A program made the position numbers and the translations under genes. A stretch of 64,000 nt of DNA from Desulfomonilaceae bacterium (GTDB lineage Bacteria > Desulfobacterota > Desulfomonilia > Desulfomonilales > Desulfomonilaceae), in NCBI GenBank assembly GCA_041662605.1, contig JBAZSD010000002.1:186001-250000 (forward strand), in the 5' to 3' direction. This document shows positions 43,065-52,708 of this stretch, piece by piece. The notes under the pieces were generated by a model that had not been told where the DNA came from, did no database searches, and saw nothing but the letters and a program-made list of their open reading frames with translations. Every line of letters begins with the position of its first letter. Position 1 is the first letter of the stretch.

Positions 43065-45692
43065 TTGACTGAACCAGGGAAGCAGATTCTGCCCTCAGAT
43101 CCATTTCAGGACGTCCTGAAGCCCCACAAGAAACAGAACCGGAGATGGTCTCTACTGGGAGGTCTGGCCCGCTTCAGTATGTTGATTATTATTGGGGTGA
43201 TCTCAGGTATGGCCGGAATAGTGGGGCAGGGTTACATATATTTCACTCAAAGTGTGCCAAATGTTGATAAATTAAGAAAGTACGACCCACCGGTCGTCAC
43301 TAATGTTTACGCTGATAAAGGTGAATTGATAGGGGAATTCGCATACCAGAAGCGATACCTGATTCCTATGGAACAAATCCCAAAGGCTCTCCAGGACGCC
43401 TTCGTGGCCGCTGAAGACAAAAATTTCTGGCATCATTCCGGGGTTGATAAAGAAGCCATACTCCGCGCTATAAAGAAGAATCTGGTTTCCGGCTCTCTGA
43501 AAGAAGGAGCCAGCACCATAACGCAACAGGTAGCCAAGACTTTTTTGCTTACCCCGGAGAGAAAATTCACAAGAAAGATCAAGGAGGCCATTCTATCTAC
43601 AAGGATAGAGCAATCTCTCTCCAAGGAACAGATCCTGTACCTCTACCTCAATCAGATATATTTGGGTAGCTCCGCCTATGGTGTTGAAGCCGCCGCCCAG
43701 ACTTATTTCGACAAAAGCGCCAAAGAACTTAGCATTGCGGAATGCGCCATGCTGGCTGGGCTGGCCAAGGCACCTTCAACGAATTCACCGAAACGTAACC
43801 TAAAAAAAGCCATGGACCGGCGGTCGTACGTTCTTAAACGTATGTTTGAAGACGGGTTCATTACTGAAGCCCAGTATGAACAAGCGTCTCAGGAAGAACC
43901 AAAGATTTACCATGGGACCAACCCCAATCTTCGAACAGCGGCTGATTTCGTTGAATATGTACGCAGACTTGTCGAAAGAAAATACGGTTCCGACGCTTTG
44001 TACAAGCAGGGTTTGAGGATTTACACGTCAGTCGACCTGAATTTGACCAAGGCTGCTAGAGATTCTATGGACTCGGGGCTCCGTGAACTTGACAAAAGGG
44101 AAGGATACCGGGGGCCGGTAAAGACACTTAATGTAAAGGGAGTTCTTGAGTTTCTCGAAGAAAAATCAAAAAACATGCAAGAACCCCTCAAATACGGAGA
44201 TATAACCGAAGGTGTGGTCACCCACCTCGACCACGAAAATGTATATGTTCGACTAGGCACATACGAAAAGGACGGCGTCAAAAAAGAATACTTCGGCCAA
44301 ATCAAGATAGATAGTGATCCGAAGTGGTGGATAAGACAGCCGTACATAAGACCTGAACAGCGAACCAGGAATTTCGCGCCGGGAGAGGCGCCGTTTCAGG
44401 TAGGGGATTTGATAGAGGTCAAAATCCTGGACCCCAATCCGAAACGTCGTGAACTTTATATGAAAAAGTTCGGAAAGACCGATCCCGAGATGAAAAACTA
44501 CAAAGAATACTCTGAGGAAATATCGCCCTATTTTCTCCTCGCGCCGGAGCAGGAGCCTGTTGTGCAGTCGGCTCTGATGCTGAGAGAAAACCGCACTGGT
44601 TATGTCAGGGTCCTTATGGGAGGTTACAGCTCCTCCGAATCGAAGTACAACCGGGCGATTCAGTCAAGACGTCAGGCGGGTTCTTCCTTCAAGCCTGTAA
44701 TATACGCCGCTGCTTTGGACAAGGGATTTACCGCTTCCGATATTATTATGGACAGTCCACTAGCGTTGACGGTGCCGGGGACAGGAGAAGTCTGGCGGCC
44801 CAAAAACTATCGGGGAGGTTTCGCTGGACCTGTGACTTTCCGGGATTGTCTTGTCAAATCCAGAAATATTCCAACAATAAAAATTCTCCAGCAGATCGGG
44901 ATAGACTACGCCAAGAGTTACGCCAAGAAGCTTGGATACACATCAACGCCGACTGAAAACCTCACTATGGCTTTGGGTTCTACCGGTGTGTCCCTGGAAG
45001 AACAACTACTGGCGTATTCGGTGTTTCCCAACAGAGGCTATCTCGCTCCTCATATTTATGTGACAAAAATAGTTGATCGCCATGGAAAGGTTCTTGAAGA
45101 AAACCTACCACCCGTCTTTCTCGATGATCCCATTAGAAACAACGAAACCCCATTGCAAAAGATCTCTCTCGAATCCGATCGGGTAGAACGTAGCCCCGGC
45201 CAGGCGCTGCGAAGAATTGATCCCGCAACCGCATACATCATGACATCGCTGATGCAGGGTGTCATCCAGGAAGGCACTGCGTCGAGTCTCAAAAAGATTA
45301 TCGGCAGACCCGATGTCGCGGGCAAAACCGGAACAACAAATGAAAACATCGACGCGTGGTTTCTCGGATTCTCTCCTGATTATACCTGTGGTGTGTGGGT
45401 AGGATACGATGATGAAGTGTCCATTGGTGAAGGCGAAACCGGAGGAAAAGCGGCTGCGCCAATCTGGGGCCATTTCATGAAACAGGTCCTTAAAGACGTA
45501 CCCGTCAAGGAATTCTCCGCTCCGTCCAATGTCGAATTCCGACGTGTTGATTCGCGAACAGGTCAGTTGAGTTCTTCTGGGGAAGGTTTCCAGGAGATAT
45601 TCAAAGTCGGTGGCGCCCCATCGGCATCCCTTGCCAAACCGATTCGCGGAGCCGCCTGGGACTATTCCGGGTCAGACCTCGATCAGTTCTAA
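43065..45692 (+). CDS. mrcA: Penicillin-binding protein 1A (bifunctional glycosyltransferase/transpeptidase)
   Basis: This enzyme polymerises and cross-links peptidoglycan at the inner membrane. A membrane anchor (FSMLIIIGVISGMAGIVGQGYIY) is near residues 35-58. The GT51 domain carries AAEDKNFWHHSGVD near residue 115, EGASTITQQVAK, and LYLNQIYLGSSAYGVEAAA. An OB-like insert lies around residues 385-470 (GDITEGVVTHLD). The transpeptidase motifs are SSFK near 540, SRN (KSRNIPTIK) near 602 and KTGTT near 752. From the TTG start it has 875 residues; an ATG five codons earlier is possible. It lies alone between AT-rich gaps; the 232-base gap after dctM shows no terminator I can name. Confidence 0.96.
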   Translation: MTEPGKQILPSDPFQDVLKPHKKQNRRWSLLGGLARFSMLIIIGVISGMAGIVGQGYIYFTQSVPNVDKLRKYDPPVVTNVYADKGELIGEFAYQKRYLIPMEQIPKALQDAFVAAEDKNFWHHSGVDKEAILRAIKKNLVSGSLKEGASTITQQVAKTFLLTPERKFTRKIKEAILSTRIEQSLSKEQILYLYLNQIYLGSSAYGVEAAAQTYFDKSAKELSIAECAMLAGLAKAPSTNSPKRNLKKAMDRRSYVLKRMFEDGFITEAQYEQASQEEPKIYHGTNPNLRTAADFVEYVRRLVERKYGSDALYKQGLRIYTSVDLNLTKAARDSMDSGLRELDKREGYRGPVKTLNVKGVLEFLEEKSKNMQEPLKYGDITEGVVTHLDHENVYVRLGTYEKDGVKKEYFGQIKIDSDPKWWIRQPYIRPEQRTRNFAPGEAPFQVGDLIEVKILDPNPKRRELYMKKFGKTDPEMKNYKEYSEEISPYFLLAPEQEPVVQSALMLRENRTGYVRVLMGGYSSSESKYNRAIQSRRQAGSSFKPVIYAAALDKGFTASDIIMDSPLALTVPGTGEVWRPKNYRGGFAGPVTFRDCLVKSRNIPTIKILQQIGIDYAKSYAKKLGYTSTPTENLTMALGSTGVSLEEQLLAYSVFPNRGYLAPHIYVTKIVDRHGKVLEENLPPVFLDDPIRNNETPLQKISLESDRVERSPGQALRRIDPATAYIMTSLMQGVIQEGTASSLKKIIGRPDVAGKTGTTNENIDAWFLGFSPDYTCGVWVGYDDEVSIGEGETGGKAAAPIWGHFMKQVLKDVPVKEFSAPSNVEFRRVDSRTGQLSSSGEGFQEIFKVGGAPSASLAKPIRGAAWDYSGSDLDQF

Positions 45693-45828
45693 CCTTGAGA
45701 GAAACGTCAAGTGCCTGAAAATCCTTTCTAGTGAAGCTGGAAAGCGGTTTTCCATTAAGCGCTTCCCAACCTGCGACGATTATTCTATCACATCCCAATA
45801 CCTATTCATTTAACATTGACGTTCCCGC

Positions 45829-45855
45829 TTGACAGAGGTCACTGGTAACTATAAC
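45829..45855 (+). promoter_or_regulatory. Candidate promoter upstream of lon
   Basis: TTGACA at 45829-45834 is followed by TATAAC at 45850-45855 (5 of 6 consensus) but with a short 15-base spacer. It lies about 115 bases before the lon ATG in the 45693-45970 gap, which is otherwise empty. No heat-shock sigma-32 pattern with CCCCAT was found. Confidence 0.35.
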
Positions 45856-45970
45856 TATATTGTGTAGCAGGTTTTGATGTAAAAAAAGCGCTATATCGAC
45901 GTTTTGAACAAGTATTGTATGATTACGGACGCTGTATAGCCCTATTTTGATTGTTAAAAGGATTAAAACA

Positions 45971-48457
45971 ATGGCAGACGATATCGAAAAACGAGACGAT
46001 TTTGAGGATGATACTCAACATAAGCCGCAACCGATAAATTTTGACGACATTCCGGACATCATGCCGTTGCTGCCTGTCCGTGATGTGGTCATTTATTCAT
46101 ACATGATATTGCCCCTTATGGTGGGTCGTGAAAAGTCAATCAGGGCTGTCGAACAGGCGGTTTCGGGAAACCGGCTCATTTTCCTGGCCACACAGAAACT
46201 CTCTACCGATGAAGATCCTGCTTCCGGAGAGATATATTCCCTGGGAACTGTGGCCATGGTGGTCAAGATGCTGAAACTCCCGGACGGAAGAGTTAAGATA
46301 CTGGTGCAAGGAGTCGCCAAGGGACGTATCGTCTCGTATCTGTCTTCCGCCAATTATTTCATGGTTCAAATTGAGAAGATCCAGGAACCGGCCATTGAGG
46401 GCGTGACGATAGAAATCGAAGCCTTAATGAGGACCGTGAAAGAGAATTCTGAAAAGATACTCCAGCTTCGAGGTATCGTGTCCCCTGACGCCGTCGCCAT
46501 ACTGGATTCCATAGAGGATCCAGGAAGACTGGCTGATCTCGTCGCTTCAAATCTCAAACTCCGGGTTGAGGAATCCCAACAGATCCTTGAGATCATTGAT
46601 CCTGTTCCACGATTGAAAAAAGTCAATGAACTTTTATCAAAGGAACTTGAACTCTCAGCCATGCAGGCCAAGATTCAGACCCAGGCCAAGGAGGAAATGG
46701 GGAAAACTCACCGGGAGTATTTCTTGCGTGAGCAACTCAAAGCGATCCAGGGCGAGCTTGGAGAAATTGACGACAAGACAAAGGAGATTGAAGAATTCAA
46801 GTCCAAGATAGCCAAAGCCAAAATACCCGCTGAAGTCCAAAAGGAAGCGGACAAGCAACTTAGCCGTCTGAGTCAGATGCATCCCGACGCTGCTGAAGCT
46901 TCGATAATAAGGACTTATCTCGACTGGATGGTTGAATTACCCTGGTCAAAATCCACAAGAGACAAACTTGACATAAAGAGGGCCAAACAGATTCTCGATG
47001 AGGATCATTATGACCTTGAAAAGATAAAGGATAGAATCCTCGAATACCTGGGGGTTCGCAAATTGAACAAACAGATGAAAGGCCCGATTCTTTGCTTTGT
47101 CGGCCCCCCCGGTGTCGGCAAGACTTCTCTTGGAAAATCAATAGCCAGAGCATTGGGAAGAAAATTTACCCGTATTTCTCTCGGTGGCCTCAGGGATGAA
47201 GCTGAAATCAGAGGACACAGACGCACTTACATCGGCGCCCTTCCCGGCAGGATTATCCAGGGACTAAAGAACGCAGGTTCAAACAACCCGGTTTTCATGC
47301 TCGATGAAATAGACAAAGTGGGCGCTGATTTCCGTGGAGATCCATCTGCGGCTCTACTGGAGGTGCTGGATCCTGAACAAAACCATGCGTTTAGTGATCA
47401 TTACCTAAACGTGCCTTTTGACTTGTCAAAAACGATGTTTATCGCCACAGCGAACCTTGCTGACCCAATAATTCCGGCCTTAAAGGATAGAATGGAGATT
47501 ATTGAGCTTGCAGGGTACATTGATGAGGAAAAACTCAAGATAGCCAGACAATATCTGATTCCGAGACAAATCAAAGAGAACGGGATCAAAACCAAGGATT
47601 TGGACCTCACAGATGAGGCCATACTCAACGTCATCAATTCTTACACGAGAGAAGCGGGGCTAAGAAACCTGGAACGTGAAATAGCGAATGTTTGCAGGAA
47701 AATAGCAAGAAAAATCGCCGAAGGGGAAAAGAAGATCCCGAGGATTACAGCGAAGAATTTGAGTAAATTCCTTGGGGTTCCTCGCTTTCTACCGGATCTC
47801 GACAATAGAAAGGACGAAGTTGGAGTGGCTACCGGTCTTGCATGGACCCCCTACGGAGGGGATGTTCTCTACATCGAGGCCACACCTATGGAGGGAAAAG
47901 GAAACCTGCTGTTGACCGGTCAGTTGGGAGACGTAATGAAGGAATCCGGTCAGGCCGCTATGTCATATTTTAGGTCAAGAGCCGCTAAGTTCGGCCTTAC
48001 GGAAAATTTCTACTTCTCGAAGGATATTCATGTTCACGTCCCGGCCGGCGCCATTCCAAAAGACGGACCATCGGCCGGAGTCACCATGGCTTCCGCCCTG
48101 GTAAGCGCTTTGACCGGAATGCCAGTTCGTTCTGATGTCGCCATGACAGGAGAGATCACCCTTCGAGGCCGGGTCTTGCCTATTGGGGGACTGAGGGAAA
48201 AGTCTCTGGCTGCCCTAAGAGCAAGAATATACACGATTATTGCGCCGGAACAGAATCAGAAGGACCTTGACGAGATCCCTAAACACATAAGACGAAGACT
48301 TGATTTCAAATTCGTTAAACACATGGACGAGGTGCTTAAACTAGCCCTTAGGGGCTATCCAGGGGAAGATGTCCCCGTGACTGAATCCCCGGAATCTGAA
48401 AAACTGAAAGAGAAATCGACTGGCAAGCCTAAAAAGACGGTTGCGCAAAAAAGTTAA
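45971..48457 (+). CDS. lon: ATP-dependent protease Lon
   Basis: Lon is a cytoplasmic hexameric AAA+ serine protease that degrades misfolded and regulatory proteins. The N-terminal substrate domain (LPLLPVRDVVIYSYMILPLMVGREKSI) is followed by a coiled coil. The AAA+ module has Walker A GPPGVGKTSLGKSIA near residue 378 and Walker B VFMLDEIDKVG. The protease domain carries the catalytic Ser in KDGPSAGVTMA near residue 699 and Lys in LREKSLAA near residue 742. The ATG at 45971 gives 828 residues; a TTG eight codons earlier (45947) also exists. The C-terminal 40 residues are charged and variable. Confidence 0.97.
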   Translation: MADDIEKRDDFEDDTQHKPQPINFDDIPDIMPLLPVRDVVIYSYMILPLMVGREKSIRAVEQAVSGNRLIFLATQKLSTDEDPASGEIYSLGTVAMVVKMLKLPDGRVKILVQGVAKGRIVSYLSSANYFMVQIEKIQEPAIEGVTIEIEALMRTVKENSEKILQLRGIVSPDAVAILDSIEDPGRLADLVASNLKLRVEESQQILEIIDPVPRLKKVNELLSKELELSAMQAKIQTQAKEEMGKTHREYFLREQLKAIQGELGEIDDKTKEIEEFKSKIAKAKIPAEVQKEADKQLSRLSQMHPDAAEASIIRTYLDWMVELPWSKSTRDKLDIKRAKQILDEDHYDLEKIKDRILEYLGVRKLNKQMKGPILCFVGPPGVGKTSLGKSIARALGRKFTRISLGGLRDEAEIRGHRRTYIGALPGRIIQGLKNAGSNNPVFMLDEIDKVGADFRGDPSAALLEVLDPEQNHAFSDHYLNVPFDLSKTMFIATANLADPIIPALKDRMEIIELAGYIDEEKLKIARQYLIPRQIKENGIKTKDLDLTDEAILNVINSYTREAGLRNLEREIANVCRKIARKIAEGEKKIPRITAKNLSKFLGVPRFLPDLDNRKDEVGVATGLAWTPYGGDVLYIEATPMEGKGNLLLTGQLGDVMKESGQAAMSYFRSRAAKFGLTENFYFSKDIHVHVPAGAIPKDGPSAGVTMASALVSALTGMPVRSDVAMTGEITLRGRVLPIGGLREKSLAALRARIYTIIAPEQNQKDLDEIPKHIRRRLDFKFVKHMDEVLKLALRGYPGEDVPVTESPESEKLKEKSTGKPKKTVAQKS

Positions 48458-48520
48458 ATAGGAAAGTGGAAACGGCAAGGGTCGCGGAAACGAGGCTCTT
48501 GTCAAATCCTGAATTTCAGA

Positions 48521-49228
48521 CTAACCATTACCTTTGAGGATTTCTCTGACTTTGTTTTCCGTTTGTTCCTGAACGCGCAACATCTCCCGTTCAATTTCGA
48601 GCCTGAGATTTTCATAATCCTCATTTTCGAGACCTGTGGGAACATCAGTAGGCTTTCCGAAAGCAATGACGATAGTGCTGAACGGCAATGGCAAGATCAT
48701 GGAATCCCAGGACTTGAACCGTATTTGGCGCGTAGCCCAACTCACCATAGGCACCACAGGCTGCCCGGTTTCTTTGGCCACAACCACAATCCCTATCTTC
48801 ACCTGTCTGGAAGGGCCTCTAGGGGCGTCCACGGCCAATCCGGAGCAATATTGGCGCTCATTTATCATGTCAATCATCTCCCAGAGCGCTTCTTTGCCTC
48901 CCCTTGATGAAGAACCTCTCGTAGTGTCATACCCCATCCTGCGTATGGACCTGTCTATGACTTCACCGTCCCAGGACCGGCTAACCATAACCACACCAGG
49001 GTATCTACGACAATAATATACGGGAAACAGCATCGTTCCGTGAAAACATGCGCACGCGAAAGGTTTCTTACGGCAGATTTGGTCTTCATACTCGCGATTT
49101 AGGAATATCTTCTTGGAAGTCAGGTCCACTAGCCGGAAGTATCCGGTTACCAAACGGGGAACAAGGAATAATACCATTTTGAACCAGAGGCGATTACCTT
49201 TTTCGACCTTCCGTTTTTCCGTGGTCAT
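48521..49228 (-). CDS. DUF374 lysophospholipid acyltransferase-like protein
   Basis: The 235 residues match DUF374, an acyltransferase-like domain probably acting on lipid A or phospholipid precursors at the inner membrane. The segment CFHGTMLFPVYYCRRYPGVVMVSRSWDGEVI contains the family's His-Gly phrase (HGTML), replacing the classical HxxxxD box. RRMGYDTTRGSSSRGGKEAL and AVDAPRGPSRQVKIGIVVVAKETGQPVVPM are also diagnostic. The first 40 residues include a mild hydrophobic anchor. It follows the thioredoxin-HEAT gene by 6 bases on the same strand. Confidence 0.88.
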   Translation of the reverse strand: MTTEKRKVEKGNRLWFKMVLFLVPRLVTGYFRLVDLTSKKIFLNREYEDQICRKKPFACACFHGTMLFPVYYCRRYPGVVMVSRSWDGEVIDRSIRRMGYDTTRGSSSRGGKEALWEMIDMINERQYCSGLAVDAPRGPSRQVKIGIVVVAKETGQPVVPMVSWATRQIRFKSWDSMILPLPFSTIVIAFGKPTDVPTGLENEDYENLRLEIEREMLRVQEQTENKVREILKGNG

Positions 49229-49234
49229 CTAATT

Positions 49235-50224
49235 TCAGGCCTGCTCTATGTTTTCCAGGGCTTCCAACGCGGCTTCTTTCACGTCGGGATTTTCGTCTTC
49301 GGCGGCTTTTCTCAAGGCGGGGACAGCGTCTTTCAATCCAATCCTGCCCAATATGGACGCCGTGTCGCCCCTCAAACCGAAATCGTCTGATTTCAGCATA
49401 TCGACCAACGTGTCGAGTATCGGATCGAGTATACGTGGATTACGGTCAAGGGCCTCTTCCATAACCAGTAAAGCCCCCATACGCTGCGAAAACTCATTGG
49501 AAAGGTAGATAGGAACAATGGCGTCAGCCCTCTGTCTGTCGCAGAGCATTGCAGCGGCGTCTTCCGCTCTGCCCGCCTGAATCATCGATCTGAGCGCCTC
49601 CGGCATTGATTCCTCGTCATTGAGGGTGATCAGTTTTTCGGCCAATTGGTTTGTTTTTATACCGCCCACAAATGTGAGTCCATCATTTACTATTATCGTG
49701 GGGGTTGACTTGATTTTGTATTTTTCCGAGATTTCCTCGAAATACAAGGAGTCGATGACAGATACCCTGATCAGTGGATTGGCCAGGGCCACAGTTAGAA
49801 CGGATCTCACTGCGTCAGGGCAATGAGGGCAAGCGCCCGCCACAAATGTCCAGACTTCCACAGGGAAGGCGCAGTCATGTATGGACTGCTTGTACTTAAA
49901 ATCCGGCGGATCAGAAGCCATGCCCAGCCAGGCTATGGCGTCAAGAAACGGACCGAATTCCTGGCCTTCCGGGAAAACCAGATAGGTGATGTTCGAAAAT
50001 TCCCCGTTGCTAAGGGTTAGAGATGGTTTACCCGGAAAAGAACTGACGTCACCCTCTTCGATACGGATTTGATCGAGAGAGACCCCCTGAAGTTGTCGCG
50101 CAATATTGGCGAGATTGTTTTCAAAAGCGTCTTGATTGCCAGTCAGGTTTACATTCAACGTCACCGGTCGCTTTATGTTCCGGCTGACGTCCTGAACGAG
50201 GATCAGTTCATTGTCAGAGAGCAC
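49235..50224 (-). CDS. Tandem thioredoxin-fold protein with C-terminal HEAT repeats
   Basis: Residues 1-110 look like a degenerate thioredoxin-fold half with no active cysteines. Residues 115-210 form a second fold with the redox motif CPHC (AGACPHCPDAVRS) and the cis-proline in KSTPTIIVNDG, as in glutaredoxin-like disulfide oxidoreductases and the AhpF N-terminus. Residues 225-329 carry HEAT or PBS-lyase-type repeats (GDTASILGRIGLKDAVPALRKAAEDENPDVKEAALEALENI, cited by its GLKDAVPAL core). The start is a GTG. No signal peptide is seen. The fusion is unusual; a role in thiol redox coupled to protein binding is inference. It shares a transcript with the DUF374 gene. Confidence 0.8.
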   Translation of the reverse strand: MLSDNELILVQDVSRNIKRPVTLNVNLTGNQDAFENNLANIARQLQGVSLDQIRIEEGDVSSFPGKPSLTLSNGEFSNITYLVFPEGQEFGPFLDAIAWLGMASDPPDFKYKQSIHDCAFPVEVWTFVAGACPHCPDAVRSVLTVALANPLIRVSVIDSLYFEEISEKYKIKSTPTIIVNDGLTFVGGIKTNQLAEKLITLNDEESMPEALRSMIQAGRAEDAAAMLCDRQRADAIVPIYLSNEFSQRMGALLVMEEALDRNPRILDPILDTLVDMLKSDDFGLRGDTASILGRIGLKDAVPALRKAAEDENPDVKEAALEALENIEQA

Positions 50225-50261
50225 TACTGTCTTACCACCACAAAATTAGTTAGGTTTGCGT

Positions 50262-50594
50262 CTAGCGCGTGCCTGGGACAAAACTGGTCGTAACCTGTCC
50301 CGATCCTGGCGGAACGGCGTATGGCGACTGGACTCCCCTAACAGGAGCAGGCATGTAACTCCATAGATAATCGCCAATTTGATACAGCCCGTTAGCAGCC
50401 TCTGGCAATAAACCTTGAGGAGTCGTATTAGCGGGATTTTGCCCCTGCTGGTTTTGGGGAACGATCAATGCGGGCTGACCGTACATGTTCATGGGGCCCT
50501 GATAGGACCTGTCATAAATTTCTGACGCCTGAGCGAACATCCCCATGCTCAGCGCAATCGTCAAAGTAACTGCAAATAAAGCTAAAGTTTTCAT
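50262..50594 (-). CDS. Small secreted protein, Pro/Gln/Asn-rich, unknown function
   Basis: The ATG at 50594 follows CGGAGGCGGTTC and begins a signal peptide (MKTLALFAVTLTIALSMGMFAQA). The mature part of about 87 residues (IYDRSYQGPMNMYGQPALIV..., then NQQGQNPANTTPQG) is polar and probably disordered, with no cysteines or membrane segments. I know no family. It is divergent from the TAXI-domain gene with about 170 bases between the starts, so the two could share a regulatory region. It is 37 bases upstream of the thioredoxin-HEAT gene on the same strand. Confidence 0.65.
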   Translation of the reverse strand: MKTLALFAVTLTIALSMGMFAQASEIYDRSYQGPMNMYGQPALIVPQNQQGQNPANTTPQGLLPEAANGLYQIGDYLWSYMPAPVRGVQSPYAVPPGSGQVTTSFVPGTR

Positions 50595-50762
50595 GAACCG
50601 CCTCCGACACAATTTGTCGTATTATAATTATAGCATGCTAATACCTGAAAATAAAGCTTATATCAGTTTTTACAGCTTGTTTCAGTAGAATTCAGAATAG
50701 CTTGACATACCAGCGATAGCATGACAGAGAAAATCTAATCAGATGGAGTGATGGAGATTTCT

Positions 50763-52610
50763 ATGATCAGGAATCAGGTTGTTCGAATTCTAAGCATTAT
50801 CGTGGTCTTCTTTTTGTTTACCGCTTTGGTTGGTGATTCCGCCGCTGTTGCGGGAAGATATGGCGGAGGAGGATCGCGTGGTTCATCCAGCTTTGGTAAA
50901 GGTTCTTCCTGGTCATCCTCCACACGTGGAACATGGAATCGAAGTGGAGGAGGAATCTTTGGGGGTGGACAGTCTTCGTCCGGGTACTCCAAGCCTTCCG
51001 CAAAGCCATCTACTCCTAGTTCTTCGCCCTACTCCAAGCCATCTTCGGAAACTTCTTCAGGATACTCAAAGCCAGGTTTCAACCGTGAAGCCGCCCCGTC
51101 TAGCGGATCGGGCTACTCTAAACCGTCCCTGCCAGGTCAGGGCTCTGCCGAGAGTCGAGGCGCCGGCCCCGGAAACAAGTCCTCTTCAGGATATACAAAA
51201 CCTTCAGCCGCTACAGCGCCAGGCGCAGGTTTTTCAGGTGGGTCAAAATTTGATAAGACTACCATCCAGGAGCAACGGCGAAAATCTTCACAGGAATCAC
51301 TGAAGACTTATCAAGCTGAACAGGCAAAATTTAAGGAGCCGGTTTACAAGGGGGACCAGTCCAAATACGAATCCAATCCCCTTTATCAGAAGGGTAAAGT
51401 ATACTCAGGATTTGATTACAAGAGTCATTACGGCAACAGAGACAACTACTACAAGGCTCAGGGCTATCAGCCGCCGCCTTACGCTTTCAATACCGCTCCC
51501 AGTTTTGGGATGTTTGATACAATCTTTTTGTTCTGGATGCTCGATCACTTGAGAGACAAGGGCGTCGCCGCCACAGCGTATAACCACGCGGACGATCCGG
51601 GTTACAAAAAATGGCGTCAGGAAGCTGATACCCTGGCCAAAGACAACTCAGACCTGAAAGCGAAACTCAATGATCTCGATACTCAGGTTAAGTCCATGGC
51701 CGGAACGCCAAAAGATCCGGGATACCTTCCCAAGGGTGTTCCGCCGGATGTGGCTCTGGCAGCGGCGGCTCTGGCGACAAAAAAGCCGGAAAACCCTCCT
51801 CTCAAATTGGCGACCGGTCAGGAGGGAGGCTGGTACTACAAGTTTGGTAAAATCTTTAAAAAGGACGCCGCAGGCATTAATGTTCAGTTAATACCATCAT
51901 CTGGATCCCTTGAAACTCTCAAGATGCTTACAGGAGGACAGGCGGATCTTGGTATCGTCCAATCCGACGCCCTAGCTCTCCTGGAAAAGAAACTCCCGGG
52001 GAAAAAGCTGGTTTCAGAACAGACTTCCCTGTTTCTGGAATACGCTCAACTGATAGCGAACAAGGACAGTGGCGTTAAATCCATCAAGGATCTGGACCCA
52101 AAGAAAAACATTATCTACGTTGGCCCTTCAGGTTCAGGAACCGCCATTACCTGGGAAGCCCTTTCTGAACAAAATTCACTTTACCGCGGGATCCCCATTG
52201 TAAATTCAGACTACATGACAGCCTTGAAGGAGGTTGAAAAAACACCTAGAGCCTTGATGTTCTTCGTGGGGGGATTGAACAGCGATTTTCTCAAGAGCGC
52301 TGAAGAAGCCGCTAAAAAATCTGGACAACTATTGCTGGTAGCGGTCGATGATGACAGCGTCAAGGAGAAGAAGGACCAGAACGGTAACCCTATTTACGCC
52401 ATGGTCGAGATCCCGGGGAAAATTTATCCATATCTCGAGAAGGGATGGATATTCAGTCATGAAACCAGGACACTCGCTGTCCAGGCTGTCCTGGTTTTAC
52501 GGACCGAATGGGCTGCGCAATATGGTCCTACGGCCATGGACGCTCTTTCTTTAGCCATTAACCAGTCTCGGCCGGAAATTGAGAAGCTTGTTAACGGCGG
52601 CGCAAAGTAG
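50763..52610 (+). CDS. Secreted protein: Gly/Ser-rich and YSKPS-repeat N-terminus fused to a TAXI-type solute-binding domain
   Basis: The ATG at 50763 (GGAG six bases upstream) starts a signal peptide (IIVVFFLFTALVGDSAAVAG). Then come a Gly/Ser-rich stretch (GRYGGGGSRGSSSFGKG), five YSKPS-like repeats, a conserved-looking bridge (APSFGMFDTIFLFWMLDHLRDKG) and a short coiled coil (ADTLAKDNSDLKAKLNDLD). Residues 345-612 resemble a TAXI/NMT1-type periplasmic binding domain: LATGQEGGWYYKFGKIFKKD, SSGSLETLKMLTGGQADLGIVQSDAL, VGPSGSGTAITWEAL. TAXI domains usually bind solutes for TRAP permeases, yet no TRAP membrane gene is adjacent. DUF2491 and PspA-like genes follow, suggesting an envelope-sensing rather than transport role (inference). 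Confidence 0.82.
   Translation: MIRNQVVRILSIIVVFFLFTALVGDSAAVAGRYGGGGSRGSSSFGKGSSWSSSTRGTWNRSGGGIFGGGQSSSGYSKPSAKPSTPSSSPYSKPSSETSSGYSKPGFNREAAPSSGSGYSKPSLPGQGSAESRGAGPGNKSSSGYTKPSAATAPGAGFSGGSKFDKTTIQEQRRKSSQESLKTYQAEQAKFKEPVYKGDQSKYESNPLYQKGKVYSGFDYKSHYGNRDNYYKAQGYQPPPYAFNTAPSFGMFDTIFLFWMLDHLRDKGVAATAYNHADDPGYKKWRQEADTLAKDNSDLKAKLNDLDTQVKSMAGTPKDPGYLPKGVPPDVALAAAALATKKPENPPLKLATGQEGGWYYKFGKIFKKDAAGINVQLIPSSGSLETLKMLTGGQADLGIVQSDALALLEKKLPGKKLVSEQTSLFLEYAQLIANKDSGVKSIKDLDPKKNIIYVGPSGSGTAITWEALSEQNSLYRGIPIVNSDYMTALKEVEKTPRALMFFVGGLNSDFLKSAEEAAKKSGQLLLVAVDDDSVKEKKDQNGNPIYAMVEIPGKIYPYLEKGWIFSHETRTLAVQAVLVLRTEWAAQYGPTAMDALSLAINQSRPEIEKLVNGGAK
50976..51207 (+). repeat. Degenerate coding repeat (S)SGYSKPS, five copies
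   Basis: Inside the TAXI-domain gene the peptide SSGYSKPS or SPYSKPS recurs five times (last copy SGYTKPS), separated by 10-25 residues rich in Ser, Pro, Gly and Ala. It would form a flexible, tyrosine-bearing linker between the membrane-proximal end and the binding domain. Confidence 0.8.
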
Positions 52611-52708
52611 ACATGTCATTTCTGATCAGTTGATTTTATAGTTTCTTTATAGGATACGTTTAATCATAGAAGGGAGGAGTGGTCTCCGATGTGAGGGGCC
52701 CAAGCAAG

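Noticed and set aside
45735..45775. Possible terminator after mrcA (AAGCG ... CGCTT)
   Set aside because: The stem is only five pairs, the loop is long and no T-run follows.
50763..52610. TAXI protein as the receptor of the DctQM transporter at 41.0-42.8 kb
   Set aside because: That transporter already has its own DctP of another receptor class, and eight kilobases with unrelated genes lie between.
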